A DNA stretch of 64,000 nucleotides from contig NZ_CP014835.1 of NCBI RefSeq assembly GCF_001598035.1, positions 372,001 to 436,000 of the forward strand, given 5' to 3'. The position numbers and the translations under genes were made by a program. Origin of the DNA: Streptococcus halotolerans. Its GTDB lineage: Bacteria > Bacillota > Bacilli > Lactobacillales > Streptococcaceae. A model generated the notes under the pieces. The model had not been told where the DNA came from. It ran no database searches and worked only from the letters and a program-made list of their open reading frames with translations. This document shows, one piece after another, positions 1 through 9,037 of this stretch (position 1 is its first letter; each line of letters opens with the position of its first letter).

Positions 1-210
1 TCTTGGGATCAACTGACGATTGCTCTGTTAATATTTATTGTAGCCACTTTTCTGCTTAATTGGACAATCTACCAGGTCGCTGACAATTCTTGGATAGCTG
101 ATGCAGTTGAGAGAGTTGAAAAACGGCTGTTACCTCTGGTCTTGATTGGACTTGGACTTTATCTGTTAATAGAGAATGGAACGGTAAGTCACCTATTGAA
201 CATAGGCTAA
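1..210 (+). CDS. CadD-like cadmium/cation permease, C-terminal part
   Basis: The reading frame is open from the window edge to a TAA at 208-210 and gives the last 69 residues of a membrane protein. A hydrophobic helix (about residues 6-18) is followed by an amphipathic stretch, a second hydrophobic segment reading LPLVLIGLGLYLL, then the tail IENGT. This ending resembles the CadD cadmium-resistance transporter family. The N-terminal majority lies outside the window, so the family call is a recognition from the tail only. Confidence 0.6.
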   Translation, partial: SWDQLTIALLIFIVATFLLNWTIYQVADNSWIADAVERVEKRLLPLVLIGLGLYLLIENGTVSHLLNIG

Positions 211-276
211 TCTCATCAGAAATCAATGTTTTCGTAATTGGTTGGCCAAAAAAAATAAAAAAATCGCATAAAAAAC

Positions 277-308
277 TTGCATCTTTTGAAAAAGAATGAT
301 ATTATGAT
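277..308 (+). promoter_or_regulatory. probable promoter of the rplJ-rplL unit
   Basis: A -35-like TTGCAT at 277-282 and a -10-like TATGAT at 303-308 lie just upstream of the L10 leader. The 20-base spacer is longer than ideal; an overlapping GATATT at 298-303 would give 15. Position supports it more than the boxes do. Confidence 0.45.
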
Positions 309-324
309 AAAGGTTTTGAAATAA

Positions 325-455
325 AACTGACCTAAGACAGCAGGGGAGCACGACTCATAAACATCCTGCCGAGGCACAAAACGTAACGAATAAATTGTAA
401 CGTATTGTACTTTCGTGTCTAGGTTTAGGTGCGATTTTTTTGTGCCTAGCCCAAA
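325..455 (+). promoter_or_regulatory. ribosomal protein L10 leader RNA
   Basis: This transcribed leader precedes rplJ and has the hallmarks of the Firmicute L10 leader: CCTAAGACAGCAGGG at about 330-344 and CATCCTGCCGAGGCAC at 362-377, with complementary CAGCAGG and CCTGCCG arms, then a hairpin CTAGG...CCTAG at 419-450. In this family the L10-L12 complex binds the leader and represses its own operon. The match is by eye, without a covariance model. Confidence 0.8.
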
Positions 456-481
456 AAATAAAAACGGAGGTAAAACTACTA

Positions 482-985
482 ATGAGTGAAGCAATTATTG
501 CTAAAAAAGCTGAACAAGTCTCAGTTGTTGCTGAGAAAATGAAAGCTGCAGCATCTATCGTAGTTGTCGATTCACGTGGACTTACAGTTGATCAAGATAC
601 TGTACTTCGTCGTAATCTTCGTGAAAGCGATGTTGAGTTTAAAGTAATTAAAAACTCAATTTTGTCACGTGCTGCTGAAGAAGCTGGACTTTCAGAACTT
701 AAAGAACTTTTTGTTGGACCATCTGCTGTAGCCTTTTCTAACGAAGATGTTATCGCACCAGCTAAAGTTATCAGCGAATTCGCTAAAGACGCAGAAGCTC
801 TTGAGATTAAAGGTGGTGTTGTTGACGGTTCATTCACATCTGTGGAAGAAATCAACGCTCTTGCATCACTTCCAAACAAAGAGGGTATGCTATCTATGCT
901 CCTTTCTGTTCTTCAAGCGCCAGTTCGCAACGTTGCATACGCTGTCAAAGCTGTTGCAGAAAAAGACGAAGACGGTGCTGCATAA
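482..985 (+). CDS. rplJ: 50S ribosomal protein L10
   Basis: The 167-residue product forms the base of the ribosomal stalk, binding 23S rRNA and carrying L7/L12 dimers. The start at 482 is chosen because ACGGAGG precedes it at proper spacing and the protein then begins [13 protein letters not shown] as in streptococcal L10. An upstream in-frame ATG at 440 lies inside the leader hairpin and is rejected. The C-terminal helix ending [10 protein letters not shown] is the L12-binding tail. It is followed 74 bases later by rplL, its partner, and is preceded by the autoregulatory L10 leader. Confidence 0.97.
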   Translation: MSEAIIAKKAEQVSVVAEKMKAAASIVVVDSRGLTVDQDTVLRRNLRESDVEFKVIKNSILSRAAEEAGLSELKELFVGPSAVAFSNEDVIAPAKVISEFAKDAEALEIKGGVVDGSFTSVEEINALASLPNKEGMLSMLLSVLQAPVRNVAYAVKAVAEKDEDGAA

Positions 986-1059
986 GCATCTCTTCGCAAC
1001 TCGTAGCCTAAGGTTACAAACATTTTATATTATATCATCTATACTTGGAGGAAATTACA

Positions 1060-1428
1060 ATGGCATTGAACATTGAAAACATTATTGCTGAAATTAAAGA
1101 AGCTACTATTCTTGAGCTTAACGACCTTGTAAAAGCTATCGAAGAAGAATTTGGTGTAACTGCAGCTGCTCCTGTAGCTGCAGCTGCAGCAGGTGCTGCT
1201 GACGCAGGTGCTGCTAAAGATTCATTCGACGTAGAATTGACAGCTGCTGGTGACAAAAAAGTTGGCGTTATCAAAGTTGTTCGTGAAATCACAGGCGAAG
1301 GTCTTAAAGAAGCTAAAGCTATCGTTGATGGTGCACCATCAGTTATTAAAGAAGGTGCTTCAGAAGCAGAAGCTAACGAAATCAAAGAAAAACTTGAAGC
1401 AGCAGGTGCTTCAGTTACTCTTAAATAA
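1060..1428 (+). CDS. rplL: 50S ribosomal protein L7/L12
   Basis: The 122-residue protein has the standard layout: an N-terminal dimerisation helix ([15 protein letters not shown]), an Ala/Gly-rich hinge (about residues 35-55) and the C-terminal factor-binding domain with [23 protein letters not shown]. It recruits translation GTPases to the ribosome. The start at 1060 follows TTGGAGG at a spacing of about 7; the ATG at 1045 is too early and would add a non-family extension. It is co-transcribed with rplJ and closed by a clear terminator. Confidence 0.97.
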   Translation: MALNIENIIAEIKEATILELNDLVKAIEEEFGVTAAAPVAAAAAGAADAGAAKDSFDVELTAAGDKKVGVIKVVREITGEGLKEAKAIVDGAPSVIKEGASEAEANEIKEKLEAAGASVTLK

Positions 1429-1463
1429 TTATTTTTATAGCTTAACAGCTTAAAAATATGATT

Positions 1464-1494
1464 AAACCGCTATTCTTAGGAGTAGCGGTTTTTT
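1464..1494 (+). terminator. terminator of rplJ-rplL
   Basis: AAACCGCTA (1464-1472) pairs with TAGCGGTTT (1483-1491) around a 10-base loop, followed by T residues. Confidence 0.9.
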
Positions 1495-1512
1495 GTGCGT
1501 TATATGATTTTT

Positions 1513-2930
1513 GGCTCTTTGTCAACTGTAGTGGGTTGACTTATAGCTAACACCGAGAGAGGACCAGTTTGGTCTTCTCTTTTGTTGTATTCAAAGCAAG
1601 ATAAATCCGTTTTTTTGAAGTTTTCATCTTCCTAAAGCTAAAAGCATTTCGCTTAATGACTTTAATAAGGTTGTTGGTCGCCTCTGGTTTGGCATTGGAA
1701 TAAGGTAGTTTCAGAGCATTAATAATCTTCTCTTTGTCTTTTAGAAAGGTTGACAAGACGGTCTTGAAGATGGGATGGACCTGTTTGATGGTATCAGAAA
1801 TGAGTTCAAAGAAGTGTTTCTCCTGCTTTTCTTGGTAATGAAAGAGAAAGCATTGGAAGAGGTCATAGTGGTGACGTAGCTCATCAGAGTAGCTCAAAAG
1901 ACGTTGCACAATCTCTTGATTGGTCAAGTGCATGCGAAAAGTTGGACGATAAAACCGTTTATCGTTTAGGTTACGACTATCTTGTTGGATGAGTTTCCAG
2001 TAACGTTTCAAGGCCTTATAGTCGTAAGATTGATGCTCAAATTGGTTCATGATTTGGATACGGAAACGGTTCATGGCACGAGATAACTGTTGAACAATGT
2101 GGAACCTATCGAGAACAATCTTAGCCTTAGGAAACAGTTGCTTAGCGATGTCATAGTAGGGACTAAACATATCCATGGTGATGACTTTGACACGACTGCG
2201 CACCTTGTGAGAATACCGCATGAAATGATTTCTGATGACAGCTTGCGTCCGCCCATCAAGGATAGCGATAATCTTGTTAGCATCGAAATCTTGGGCAATA
2301 AAGCTCATCTTTCCCTTCTTGAAAGCATACTCATCCCAGGACATGTTCTCAGGTAACCAGGTTAAATCGGTCTTGCATTCAAAGCGGTTGAGTTGCCGAT
2401 AGACGGTTGACACAGAGACAGACAGGTCTTCAGCGATTTTTGTCATTGCCTCACGACTCATGAGTTTGTCGGTGATTTTGTGGTTAATGATGTTGGGAAT
2501 CTGGTGATTTTCTCTGACGAGAGAGGTCTTAGCGACAGCCATTTTCCCACACGCTTGACATTTGAAGCGACGCTTTTTGAGACGAATCAGTACTTTACAA
2601 CCCGCCATTTCCAGATAGGGAATTTTGCATGGCTTTTGGAAGTCGTACTTTGCCATTTTATCTTGACAATCAGGGCATTGCGGGGCATTATAATCTAACT
2701 TGGCATGATATTCTCTGTGAGTGAAGAACTTGTCAAATGTCTTTTCAAAAGTGATGTTAGGATCTTTAATGTCAAGCGAATCTTTGATATCATCTAGTTG
2801 TTCCATATGAGTCTTTCTAATGAGTGGTTTGGTTGCTCTTCATTATAAGTCATATGGGACTTTTTTGCTATATTCAAAAAGACTCCATAATCTCTGAGGA
2901 GAATTTACCCACTACAGAAATTATAGAGCC
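1513..2930. mobile_element. complete ISL3-family insertion sequence
   Basis: The element is 1418 bp. Its imperfect terminal inverted repeats begin GGCTCT at 1513 and, inverted, at 2930, and share CTGTAGTGGGT seven bases further in. Identical 8-bp direct repeats TGATTTTT flank it at 1505-1512 and 2931-2938, the target-duplication length expected for ISL3. One intact transposase on the minus strand fills it. The perfect duplication and open transposase suggest a recent insertion between the rplL terminator and the 3' end of the alpha-galactosidase gene. Confidence 0.92.
1547..2806 (-). CDS. ISL3-family transposase
   Basis: The 419-residue protein is full length for ISL3 (IS1193/IS1167-like) transposases. 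An N-terminal zinc-finger-like region has CPDC near residue 44 and CQAC near residue 84. A helix-turn-helix reading AEDLSVSVSTVYRQL follows. The catalytic DDE core shows WDEY, TMDMFSPY with LDRFHIV, and a late glutamate in KPEATNNLIK, the usual ISL3 layout. There is no frameshift or internal stop, so it is probably functional. It acts on the inverted repeats at 1513 and 2930. Confidence 0.93.
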   Translation of the reverse strand: MEQLDDIKDSLDIKDPNITFEKTFDKFFTHREYHAKLDYNAPQCPDCQDKMAKYDFQKPCKIPYLEMAGCKVLIRLKKRRFKCQACGKMAVAKTSLVRENHQIPNIINHKITDKLMSREAMTKIAEDLSVSVSTVYRQLNRFECKTDLTWLPENMSWDEYAFKKGKMSFIAQDFDANKIIAILDGRTQAVIRNHFMRYSHKVRSRVKVITMDMFSPYYDIAKQLFPKAKIVLDRFHIVQQLSRAMNRFRIQIMNQFEHQSYDYKALKRYWKLIQQDSRNLNDKRFYRPTFRMHLTNQEIVQRLLSYSDELRHHYDLFQCFLFHYQEKQEKHFFELISDTIKQVHPIFKTVLSTFLKDKEKIINALKLPYSNAKPEATNNLIKVIKRNAFSFRKMKTSKKRIYLALNTTKEKTKLVLSRC

Positions 2931-2948
2931 TGATTTTTTTAATTGGGA

Positions 2949-5138
2949 TTATGTTTTGGAAAAGTGGAGAATAATACTATCCCAGTCTTTTTTTTCAAAT
3001 TGTAGATGGATGCCTGAGTATATTAACTCAGTTCCGGAAATTACAGCGCTATTTTTTTCAAAAATATAATCAGCATCTGGATTTAGATAGGGTATTTTGA
3101 TTATATGGTGATGTTCATTGACATGGAATCTATTTCTAAAAACAGTGAGAATATATTCGGATTTGTTCTTGCTTTCAAACAACCACGCAGTCAGATTACT
3201 ATTAAAGGGTGAAGAGAGCCTATAGAAATTTGAGGATGAAATCAGTTTACGGTCGTGTTTATACTGATCAATATGTTCCTTCACTAGAATAGTATCACAC
3301 GTTTCTAAGTCAAGAATATCAAGTTCATATCCCATATTGGTTGAAGAAGCTAAATTTTGGCGTGTAGTAAGCGGCGTCTGCCTCTGCGTTTGATGGTTAG
3401 GAGTTACAGAAACGTGGCCAGTCATTTGATAAGGGTGAAAAAGATAACTAGCCCCATATTGGATCTCTTGTCTATCTAAGCCATCTGTGTTATCACTAGC
3501 CCATGTTTGTGGGAAATAGTAAAGCATTCCAAAATCAAATCGTCCTCCGCCACTCGAGCAGTTTTCAAATAATACATTAGGGAATTTGGACGTTAACTGA
3601 TTGATTACTTTGTAAAGCCCAAGCATATACTGGTGTGAATATGCTTTAGGGTGTTGCAATGTATTGATTTGGCTAAATGGTTCGGTAATATGTCTATTCA
3701 TGTCCCATTTAATATAGTCAATTTTATAATTGTGAATGAAGTTTGATAGGGTTGAAATTAGAAAGTCCTGCACTTCAATTTGTGCTAAGTCTAAAACATA
3801 TTGATTCCTTCCAAGTAGTGGTTCATACCACTTAGATTTCATAATCCAGTCAGGATGCTTATTGAGCAATTGACTATCAGGAGAAACCATCTCAGGCTCG
3901 AACCAGATACCAAATTTTAATCCAAGTAAATGAGCTTTATTAATTATGTGATGTAAATCATTTGGAAACTTTCTCTTATCTATCAACCAATCACCCAGAG
4001 AGGTTTTCGAATTATTGCGTCCTAAGAACCAGCCATCGTCTAAGATAACGGCCTCGAAACCAAGCTCACATGCTTTATTAACTAGTGAATCCATTTTTTG
4101 CTCATTCACATCAAAATAGGACATTTCCCAACTGTTTATGAGAATAGGAGCAGTGCCATTCCGAAAATGTGGTGGAACAATATGATTAGTTGCAAAATCA
4201 TGAAAAATTTGGGACATCCCATTAAATCCAATTGAACTATAAACTAAAACTGCTTGAGGACTGTAGAAACTCTGATTTTTTTCTAAGGTCCAAGAAAAGT
4301 GGTCAGAATTTAAACCGATTTGGAGACGTATTTGATTATATTGGTCACGTTCAACCAGCTCTGTATGGTTACCACTATAAATAAGAGTTAATGCGTGTAC
4401 TTCTCCAGATGTTTCCGAATTATTTTCGCTTAAAGCTATAAACGGGACATGTTGTGGACCGCTTGCACCGCGAGATGTACCAGTTTTAAATTGGCCGTGA
4501 TGAATTTTGTGCGAGTCAAGTTGAAATTCTTTTTGGTGTGAACCATGCATTGTCGTAACATTTTGGCCTTGGTAGTAACAATCAATCGATGCACTTGCTA
4601 ACTGCTCAACGGATAATATAGCACTTCCGTGATTTGTAATTTTACTAGAACGAATGATAGCATTGCTATTTTCAAAAATACTGTAGTATAGATCAACTTT
4701 TACCTTAGCAATGTCATCAATCATAGAAATAATTAGGGTTCTAGCCAAGTCTTCACTGGACTCTCTAGCTTGAGGTAATTCAGGAATACGAGGTAACCCA
4801 TTGATAATTTTATGGCTATGATATTTCAGCCTAATTTGATCAATAGTCATATTTCGCGTAACACGAATAGCAGGATTCTTAAAGTCACCTTGATATGACT
4901 GCGGGAATTCCATTGGAAGAAATTCTAAACTAAACTCAGGTCTATTAGCGTATGGGGATGCTGCAAAAGTTTTTTTATACATTGGTACTTGATTGTGTTT
5001 TCCATAGTCTCTTAATGCTTTTCCCCAGTAACGATGAGCTAAGTAGGTGTTATGCACAATTTCAATGATATAACTAATATCACCATTTGTAAGATGGAAC
5101 AGTTGAGTTTCCTCAGAAAAAGAAATATTAAGTGTCAT
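2949..5138 (-). CDS. alpha-galactosidase, GH36
   Basis: The 729-residue enzyme should release terminal alpha-1,6-galactose from melibiose, raffinose and related sugars. The catalytic domain carries DDGWF, the nucleophile motif KWDMNR (Asp about 479) and the acid/base motif SDNTD (Asp about 549), with CSSGGGR between them. No signal peptide is seen, so it is cytoplasmic and its substrate must be imported. The start is ATG at 5138, preceded by AAAGGAA; a longer frame to 5240 lies inside the regulator gene. It overlaps the araC-type gene by 11 bases, so the two are co-transcribed. The ISL3 element ends 18 bases past its stop codon. Confidence 0.93.
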   Translation of the reverse strand: MTLNISFSEETQLFHLTNGDISYIIEIVHNTYLAHRYWGKALRDYGKHNQVPMYKKTFAASPYANRPEFSLEFLPMEFPQSYQGDFKNPAIRVTRNMTIDQIRLKYHSHKIINGLPRIPELPQARESSEDLARTLIISMIDDIAKVKVDLYYSIFENSNAIIRSSKITNHGSAILSVEQLASASIDCYYQGQNVTTMHGSHQKEFQLDSHKIHHGQFKTGTSRGASGPQHVPFIALSENNSETSGEVHALTLIYSGNHTELVERDQYNQIRLQIGLNSDHFSWTLEKNQSFYSPQAVLVYSSIGFNGMSQIFHDFATNHIVPPHFRNGTAPILINSWEMSYFDVNEQKMDSLVNKACELGFEAVILDDGWFLGRNNSKTSLGDWLIDKRKFPNDLHHIINKAHLLGLKFGIWFEPEMVSPDSQLLNKHPDWIMKSKWYEPLLGRNQYVLDLAQIEVQDFLISTLSNFIHNYKIDYIKWDMNRHITEPFSQINTLQHPKAYSHQYMLGLYKVINQLTSKFPNVLFENCSSGGGRFDFGMLYYFPQTWASDNTDGLDRQEIQYGASYLFHPYQMTGHVSVTPNHQTQRQTPLTTRQNLASSTNMGYELDILDLETCDTILVKEHIDQYKHDRKLISSSNFYRLSSPFNSNLTAWLFESKNKSEYILTVFRNRFHVNEHHHIIKIPYLNPDADYIFEKNSAVISGTELIYSGIHLQFEKKDWDSIILHFSKT

Positions 5139-5964
5139 GAGCGAATTCCTTTCTATAGTTAGTTGGCGAGAGTCCTGTGTATTTTTTAAAAAATTTTGAA
5201 AAACTAAGCACATCAGAAAAGCCGACGTAACCTGCAACAATGTTAATAGCGTCCTGAGTTTGTAGGAGCAATTCTTTTGATTTTTTTATTTTTAGATTGA
5301 TAAGATATTGTTTTGGTGAGATTCCTTGTTCTTCTTTAAATAAATTTGCAAAATAATTGGGATGAAGCCCTACAAAATTAGCAATGTCAGAAATCTGAAT
5401 AGCCTCGTGGTAATGTAATTCCATATAATGAATAGCAAGTGAAGATAAGGACTGCTTTGATTGATAATCCAACATTTCAATCTCATCAACAAGTTTTCCA
5501 AGTAGATGGTACATCAGTCCGTTAATTTTTAAGAACGAACTAAACGAGTTATCTGATATTTGCAGTATCTCTCGGATAATATCTTCATATTTTGCTGCAT
5601 TTTGACAGTCAAAAACAAATTGATTGCGTGCAGCAACTTGATAAATAAAATGCGATTTGATTCCTAAAAATCCAAACCAAGAGTATTGAAACGGATGTTT
5701 AAAATCTGACTGGTAGTGAAAAGCATATCCTGCTGGAATGATAAATAGTTGATTAGGAGTGACTTGGTAAGTTTTTCCCTCGATTGTAAAAGTTCCACAA
5801 CCGTCTCTCACAAAATGAATGACATGATAATCTTTGCCACGTAATTCATAGCTATAACCTGGGGTACAGTGCTCAATCCCACTACTATATAGGATTAGAT
5901 CAGATATGCTTTTGTTATTGAAATCTGTAAAGCGATCTGTATATTGTTTAAGGTAATGTTTCAT
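5128..5964 (-). CDS. AraC-family sugar regulator (MsmR/RafR type)
   Basis: The 278-residue protein has an N-terminal cupin sensor (about residues 20-140, with YHVIHFVRDGCGTF and IPAGYAFHYQSD) and a C-terminal double helix-turn-helix (about residues 170-270, with AIQISDIANFVGLHPNYFANLFK and the signature VGFSDVLSFSKFFKKYTGLSP). This is the arrangement of activators of raffinose/melibiose loci. ATG at 5964 is preferred over an upstream TTG at 5979, although neither has a good ribosome site. It lies upstream of alpha-galactosidase and divergent from the fructosidase/PTS pair, so it likely controls both directions. Confidence 0.85.
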   Translation of the reverse strand: MKHYLKQYTDRFTDFNNKSISDLILYSSGIEHCTPGYSYELRGKDYHVIHFVRDGCGTFTIEGKTYQVTPNQLFIIPAGYAFHYQSDFKHPFQYSWFGFLGIKSHFIYQVAARNQFVFDCQNAAKYEDIIREILQISDNSFSSFLKINGLMYHLLGKLVDEIEMLDYQSKQSLSSLAIHYMELHYHEAIQISDIANFVGLHPNYFANLFKEEQGISPKQYLINLKIKKSKELLLQTQDAINIVAGYVGFSDVLSFSKFFKKYTGLSPTNYRKEFAHDT

Positions 5965-6107
5965 AGTGACAGTATACAATATCTTTAAGATGAATGGTAT
6001 ATAATCTTAGAAATTTCCATATTTTCCTTAAATTATACTATGTTTATAAATTGTAAAAAGGGCTATTATAAGTCTATAGAAACAATAAAAAGAATAGAAA
6101 AGAAGAT
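5965..6107. promoter_or_regulatory. divergent promoter region of the sugar locus
   Basis: This 143-bp AT-rich interval separates the araC-type gene from the GH32 gene and must hold both promoters. Plausible -10 boxes on the plus strand are TATTAT/TATAAG at about 6064-6071. No strong -35 is seen, as is common for activator-dependent promoters. No convincing catabolite-responsive (cre) element was found. Confidence 0.5.
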
Positions 6108-7448
6108 ATGAAAAATCACTATAAGAATAAGATTCATTTAGAGCCACCGCAAGGGCTTATTAACGATCCAAATGGACTGAGTTATTTTAACGGTGAATAC
6201 TATGTGTTTCATCAATGGAATCGTTTTTCATGTAATCATACCTATAAAGAATGGGGATTATTTAAGTCGAAAGACTTGCTAACTTGGGAACACAAAGGTT
6301 CTGCCATATTACCAGACAGTCAGATAGATTCACACGGTGTCTATTCGGGTTCTGCTGTTGTCGCGGAGGATAAACTTAGAATTTTCTATACAGGTAACAC
6401 CAAAAGTAAGTTTGGGAGAAAATCTTATCAGTGTTTGGTGGAGAGTGAGGATGGGCAAACCTTTATTAAGAAAAGTAGTTTTGAAACTCCAAATAATTTG
6501 ACAGAACATCATCGTGATCCAAAAGTATTTTACTTCAATAATACTTGGCATATGCTTATTGGAAGTCAAAATTTAAATGATAGAGGAACTATTGCTTTAT
6601 ACACATCGGATAACCTAGAAGAGTGGCATTATCAAGGGATTTTTTTTGAATCGCCTAAACTAGAGCAAATGTGTGAATGTCCAGATTTGATTGACTTTGG
6701 TGAACAACAAGTGTTGCTAGCCTGTCCCCAGAAGCGAAATGTTTTTGAAGATACTGCTATCTCTAGTTATTCAGGATACTACATTGGTAAAATTGTAAAT
6801 CAAAGTTTTCAATCATTTACAGACTTTTCTTCAGTAGATGATGGTTTTGATTTTTATGCTCCTCAAACGTTTAGAGATCCAAAAGGACGATGTCTGATGT
6901 GGGCATGGATGAGCCGAATGTCTGAACAAGAAGAGCAAGCTTGCCCAACCAAGATGTTTGGCTATATGCACTGTTTAACAATGCCTAGAGAAGTTGTTCT
7001 AGAAAATGGTGTGCTGCTTCAAAAGCCATTAGAGGAATTTCTTAATCAAAGAAGGACGCTAGAGATAGATTATTCTAATTGGTTTATTTTTGAGCAAAAA
7101 GAGGACGTACTTTTGTTTGAAGTTGACTTTTTTGAAACAGCAACAAAGTTTCAGATGGAACTAGCAGAAGGGAATGTAACGCTCACTTATAGGAACAACC
7201 AACTTTCACTAAAAAGACAAAGTTGGCTGGATAATCAAATGCAAGCAAAATTAATCAAAATAAAAGAAATAAAAAAGTTACAAGCATTTATTGACCAATC
7301 TTCGTTAGAAATATTTATCAATAATGGAGAAAAGGTTATGTCCTTAAGGTACTTTCCTAAAACTCCAAATAAAGTCCATCAATTTAACTGTGATACCAAT
7401 CACAAAGCTACACTATCAAAAATAGAAATAGGAGAAGAAAATGGATAA
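6108..7448 (+). CDS. GH32 beta-fructosidase / sucrose-6-phosphate hydrolase
   Basis: The 446-residue enzyme should split fructose from sucrose, sucrose-6-phosphate or a related fructoside. The three GH32 acidic motifs are present: NDPNG (nucleophile Asp20), RDP (136-138) and ECPD (acid/base Glu190). The five-bladed catalytic domain covers about the first 300 residues, with a beta-sandwich after. No signal peptide, so it is cytoplasmic. It overlaps the PTS gene by 8 bases, so its substrate is probably a sugar phosphate delivered by that transporter. Whether it prefers sucrose-6-P or a raffinose derivative cannot be read from sequence. Confidence 0.88.
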   Translation: MKNHYKNKIHLEPPQGLINDPNGLSYFNGEYYVFHQWNRFSCNHTYKEWGLFKSKDLLTWEHKGSAILPDSQIDSHGVYSGSAVVAEDKLRIFYTGNTKSKFGRKSYQCLVESEDGQTFIKKSSFETPNNLTEHHRDPKVFYFNNTWHMLIGSQNLNDRGTIALYTSDNLEEWHYQGIFFESPKLEQMCECPDLIDFGEQQVLLACPQKRNVFEDTAISSYSGYYIGKIVNQSFQSFTDFSSVDDGFDFYAPQTFRDPKGRCLMWAWMSRMSEQEEQACPTKMFGYMHCLTMPREVVLENGVLLQKPLEEFLNQRRTLEIDYSNWFIFEQKEDVLLFEVDFFETATKFQMELAEGNVTLTYRNNQLSLKRQSWLDNQMQAKLIKIKEIKKLQAFIDQSSLEIFINNGEKVMSLRYFPKTPNKVHQFNCDTNHKATLSKIEIGEENG

Positions 7449-8829
7449 CAAAACATTAGCAAGAGAAATACTCGACAATGTTGGAGGTATTAAGAACATA
7501 AAATCTGCTCAACATTGTGCTACTAGACTACGTATCATTACTAAGAATCAAGAATTAGTTGATGTTAAAGCCATTGAGAATCTCGACAAGGTTAAAGGAA
7601 GTTTTTATAACTCTGGACAATATCAAATTATTCTAGGAACTGGACTTGTTGACAAGGTCTATGAAGAATTTATGCCTCTAATTGGACAAGAGACAACAGC
7701 CAAGGTTGAAGATGAACTGCCTGGATCAGAAAAAATAACTTTTAGGAGAGCCATTAGAATATTTGGTGACGTTTTCGTGCCAATCATTCCAGTATTGGTG
7801 GCGACTGGTCTTTTCATGGGATTACGTGGCCTGCTCACACAAGAGGCCATACTAAGTGTGCTCGGATTAACACCAGGTGATGTTCCGGTTCAACTAATTC
7901 AATTCACTCAAATCTTAACAGATACAGCATTTGCTTTTCTACCAGCCTTAGTTGCATGGTCAACGTTTAAAATTTTTGGCGGTACACCTATTATCGGGCT
8001 AGTATTAGGTTTGATGCTTGTTCATTCTATTTTACCGAGTGCCTACGCTGTGGGGGCAGGGGAAGCGGAACCATTGATTTTCTTTGGCTTTATTAAAGTC
8101 GTCGGTTATCAAGCTTCTGTTTTGCCGGCTTTTATGACAGCTATCGCAACTGCAACTATTGAGAAATGGTTCAAAAAAGTTATTCCAGACTCACTGGATT
8201 TGATTTTACGACCGTTTCTAACCTTACTCTGTGGTTTGATTTTAGGTTTATTTATCATCGGTCCAGTCTTCCATGAAGTTGAAAATTATGTATTAGCGGC
8301 TGTTAAATTCTTATTAACCTTGCCATTTGGGCTTGGAGGTCTTATTTATGGGTCTTTTGGTCAATTGCTAGGTATTATAGGAATTCACCATATCCTTAGC
8401 CTTTTAGAAATCAATATGTTAGCAAAAGATGGCTGGAATTTGCTCAATCCTGTTGGTACGTGTGGCAATGTCGCACAAGCAGGAGCTGTTTTAGCAATTG
8501 CGGTTAAGACGGCTTCAAATAAAATGAAACAAATTGCTTATCCGTCAGCCTTATCAGCTGCTTTGGGAATTACGGAACCTGCTGTGTTTGGTGTTACTTT
8601 ACGACTTGGTAAACCGTTTATCATGTCAATGATTGGAGGCGGCGTTGGTGGTTTCTTTGCTTCAATTTTCCAACTAAGGGCTACGGGATTAGGTTTGACG
8701 GGTATTCCAGGAACATTGCTATATCTCAACGGACAATTACCTCTATACATTCTGACAAACTTAATCGCATTTGCTACTGCATTTGCATTGACGTGGGTGT
8801 TTGGATACAAGAAAGACGACACATTATAA
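7441..8829 (+). CDS. PTS EIIBC permease, sucrose family, without EIIA
   Basis: The 462-residue protein has an EIIB domain (about 1-85) with the phosphorylated cysteine in HCATRLR (Cys26) and an EIIC membrane domain (about 105-455) with GITEPAVFGV. Length and order match the SacP type of EIIBC; streptococcal ScrA normally carries a fused EIIA, absent here, so an EIIA must act in trans. It takes up and phosphorylates a glucosyl sugar such as sucrose. The gene overlaps the GH32 gene upstream and ends at a strong terminator. The neighbouring alpha-galactosidase makes raffinose or a sucrose derivative a possible substrate. Confidence 0.88.
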   Translation: MDNKTLAREILDNVGGIKNIKSAQHCATRLRIITKNQELVDVKAIENLDKVKGSFYNSGQYQIILGTGLVDKVYEEFMPLIGQETTAKVEDELPGSEKITFRRAIRIFGDVFVPIIPVLVATGLFMGLRGLLTQEAILSVLGLTPGDVPVQLIQFTQILTDTAFAFLPALVAWSTFKIFGGTPIIGLVLGLMLVHSILPSAYAVGAGEAEPLIFFGFIKVVGYQASVLPAFMTAIATATIEKWFKKVIPDSLDLILRPFLTLLCGLILGLFIIGPVFHEVENYVLAAVKFLLTLPFGLGGLIYGSFGQLLGIIGIHHILSLLEINMLAKDGWNLLNPVGTCGNVAQAGAVLAIAVKTASNKMKQIAYPSALSAALGITEPAVFGVTLRLGKPFIMSMIGGGVGGFFASIFQLRATGLGLTGIPGTLLYLNGQLPLYILTNLIAFATAFALTWVFGYKKDDTL

Positions 8830-8834
8830 GTAAT

Positions 8835-8886
8835 AAAGAGTGGAATTTGATAAATTATTCTGATTTATTAATAATTCCACTCTTTT
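8835..8886 (+). terminator. terminator after the PTS gene
   Basis: AAAGAGTGGAATT (8835-8847) is complementary to AATTCCACTCTTT (8873-8885), a 13-bp stem with A residues before and T residues after; it could work in both directions. Confidence 0.88.
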
Positions 8887-8980
8887 ATATATTCATACAA
8901 GTAAGGTATAGTCAAATGAATTGCCATTGCTAGATTGTCACTTTTGAATGATTAACAATATTTCTCATAATTGATAATAG

Positions 8981-9020
8981 TTGACAAAATATCACAGGGG
9001 GTTTACTATTTAATTGAATA
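8981..9020 (+). promoter_or_regulatory. promoter of the arsR-rhodanese gene with operator half-site
   Basis: TTGACA (8981-8986), a 17-base spacer and TACTAT (9004-9009) form a good promoter. Immediately downstream is TTGAATA (9014-9020), identical to one arm of the two inverted repeats before trxA. The partner arm is missing here, so autoregulation is only suggested. Confidence 0.75.
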
Positions 9021-9037
9021 GTTTAGGAGTTATCATT

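Noticed and set aside
440..481. N-terminal extension of L10 from an ATG at 440
   Set aside because: It lies in the L10-leader hairpin; the ACGGAGG site and family N-terminus fix the start at 482.
592..879. Open frame opposite rplJ
   Set aside because: A shadow of a strongly codon-biased ribosomal gene, with no start signal of its own.
5965..6107. Catabolite-responsive (cre) element in the sugar promoter region
   Set aside because: No 14-base match close to TGWAANCGNTNWCA was found by eye.
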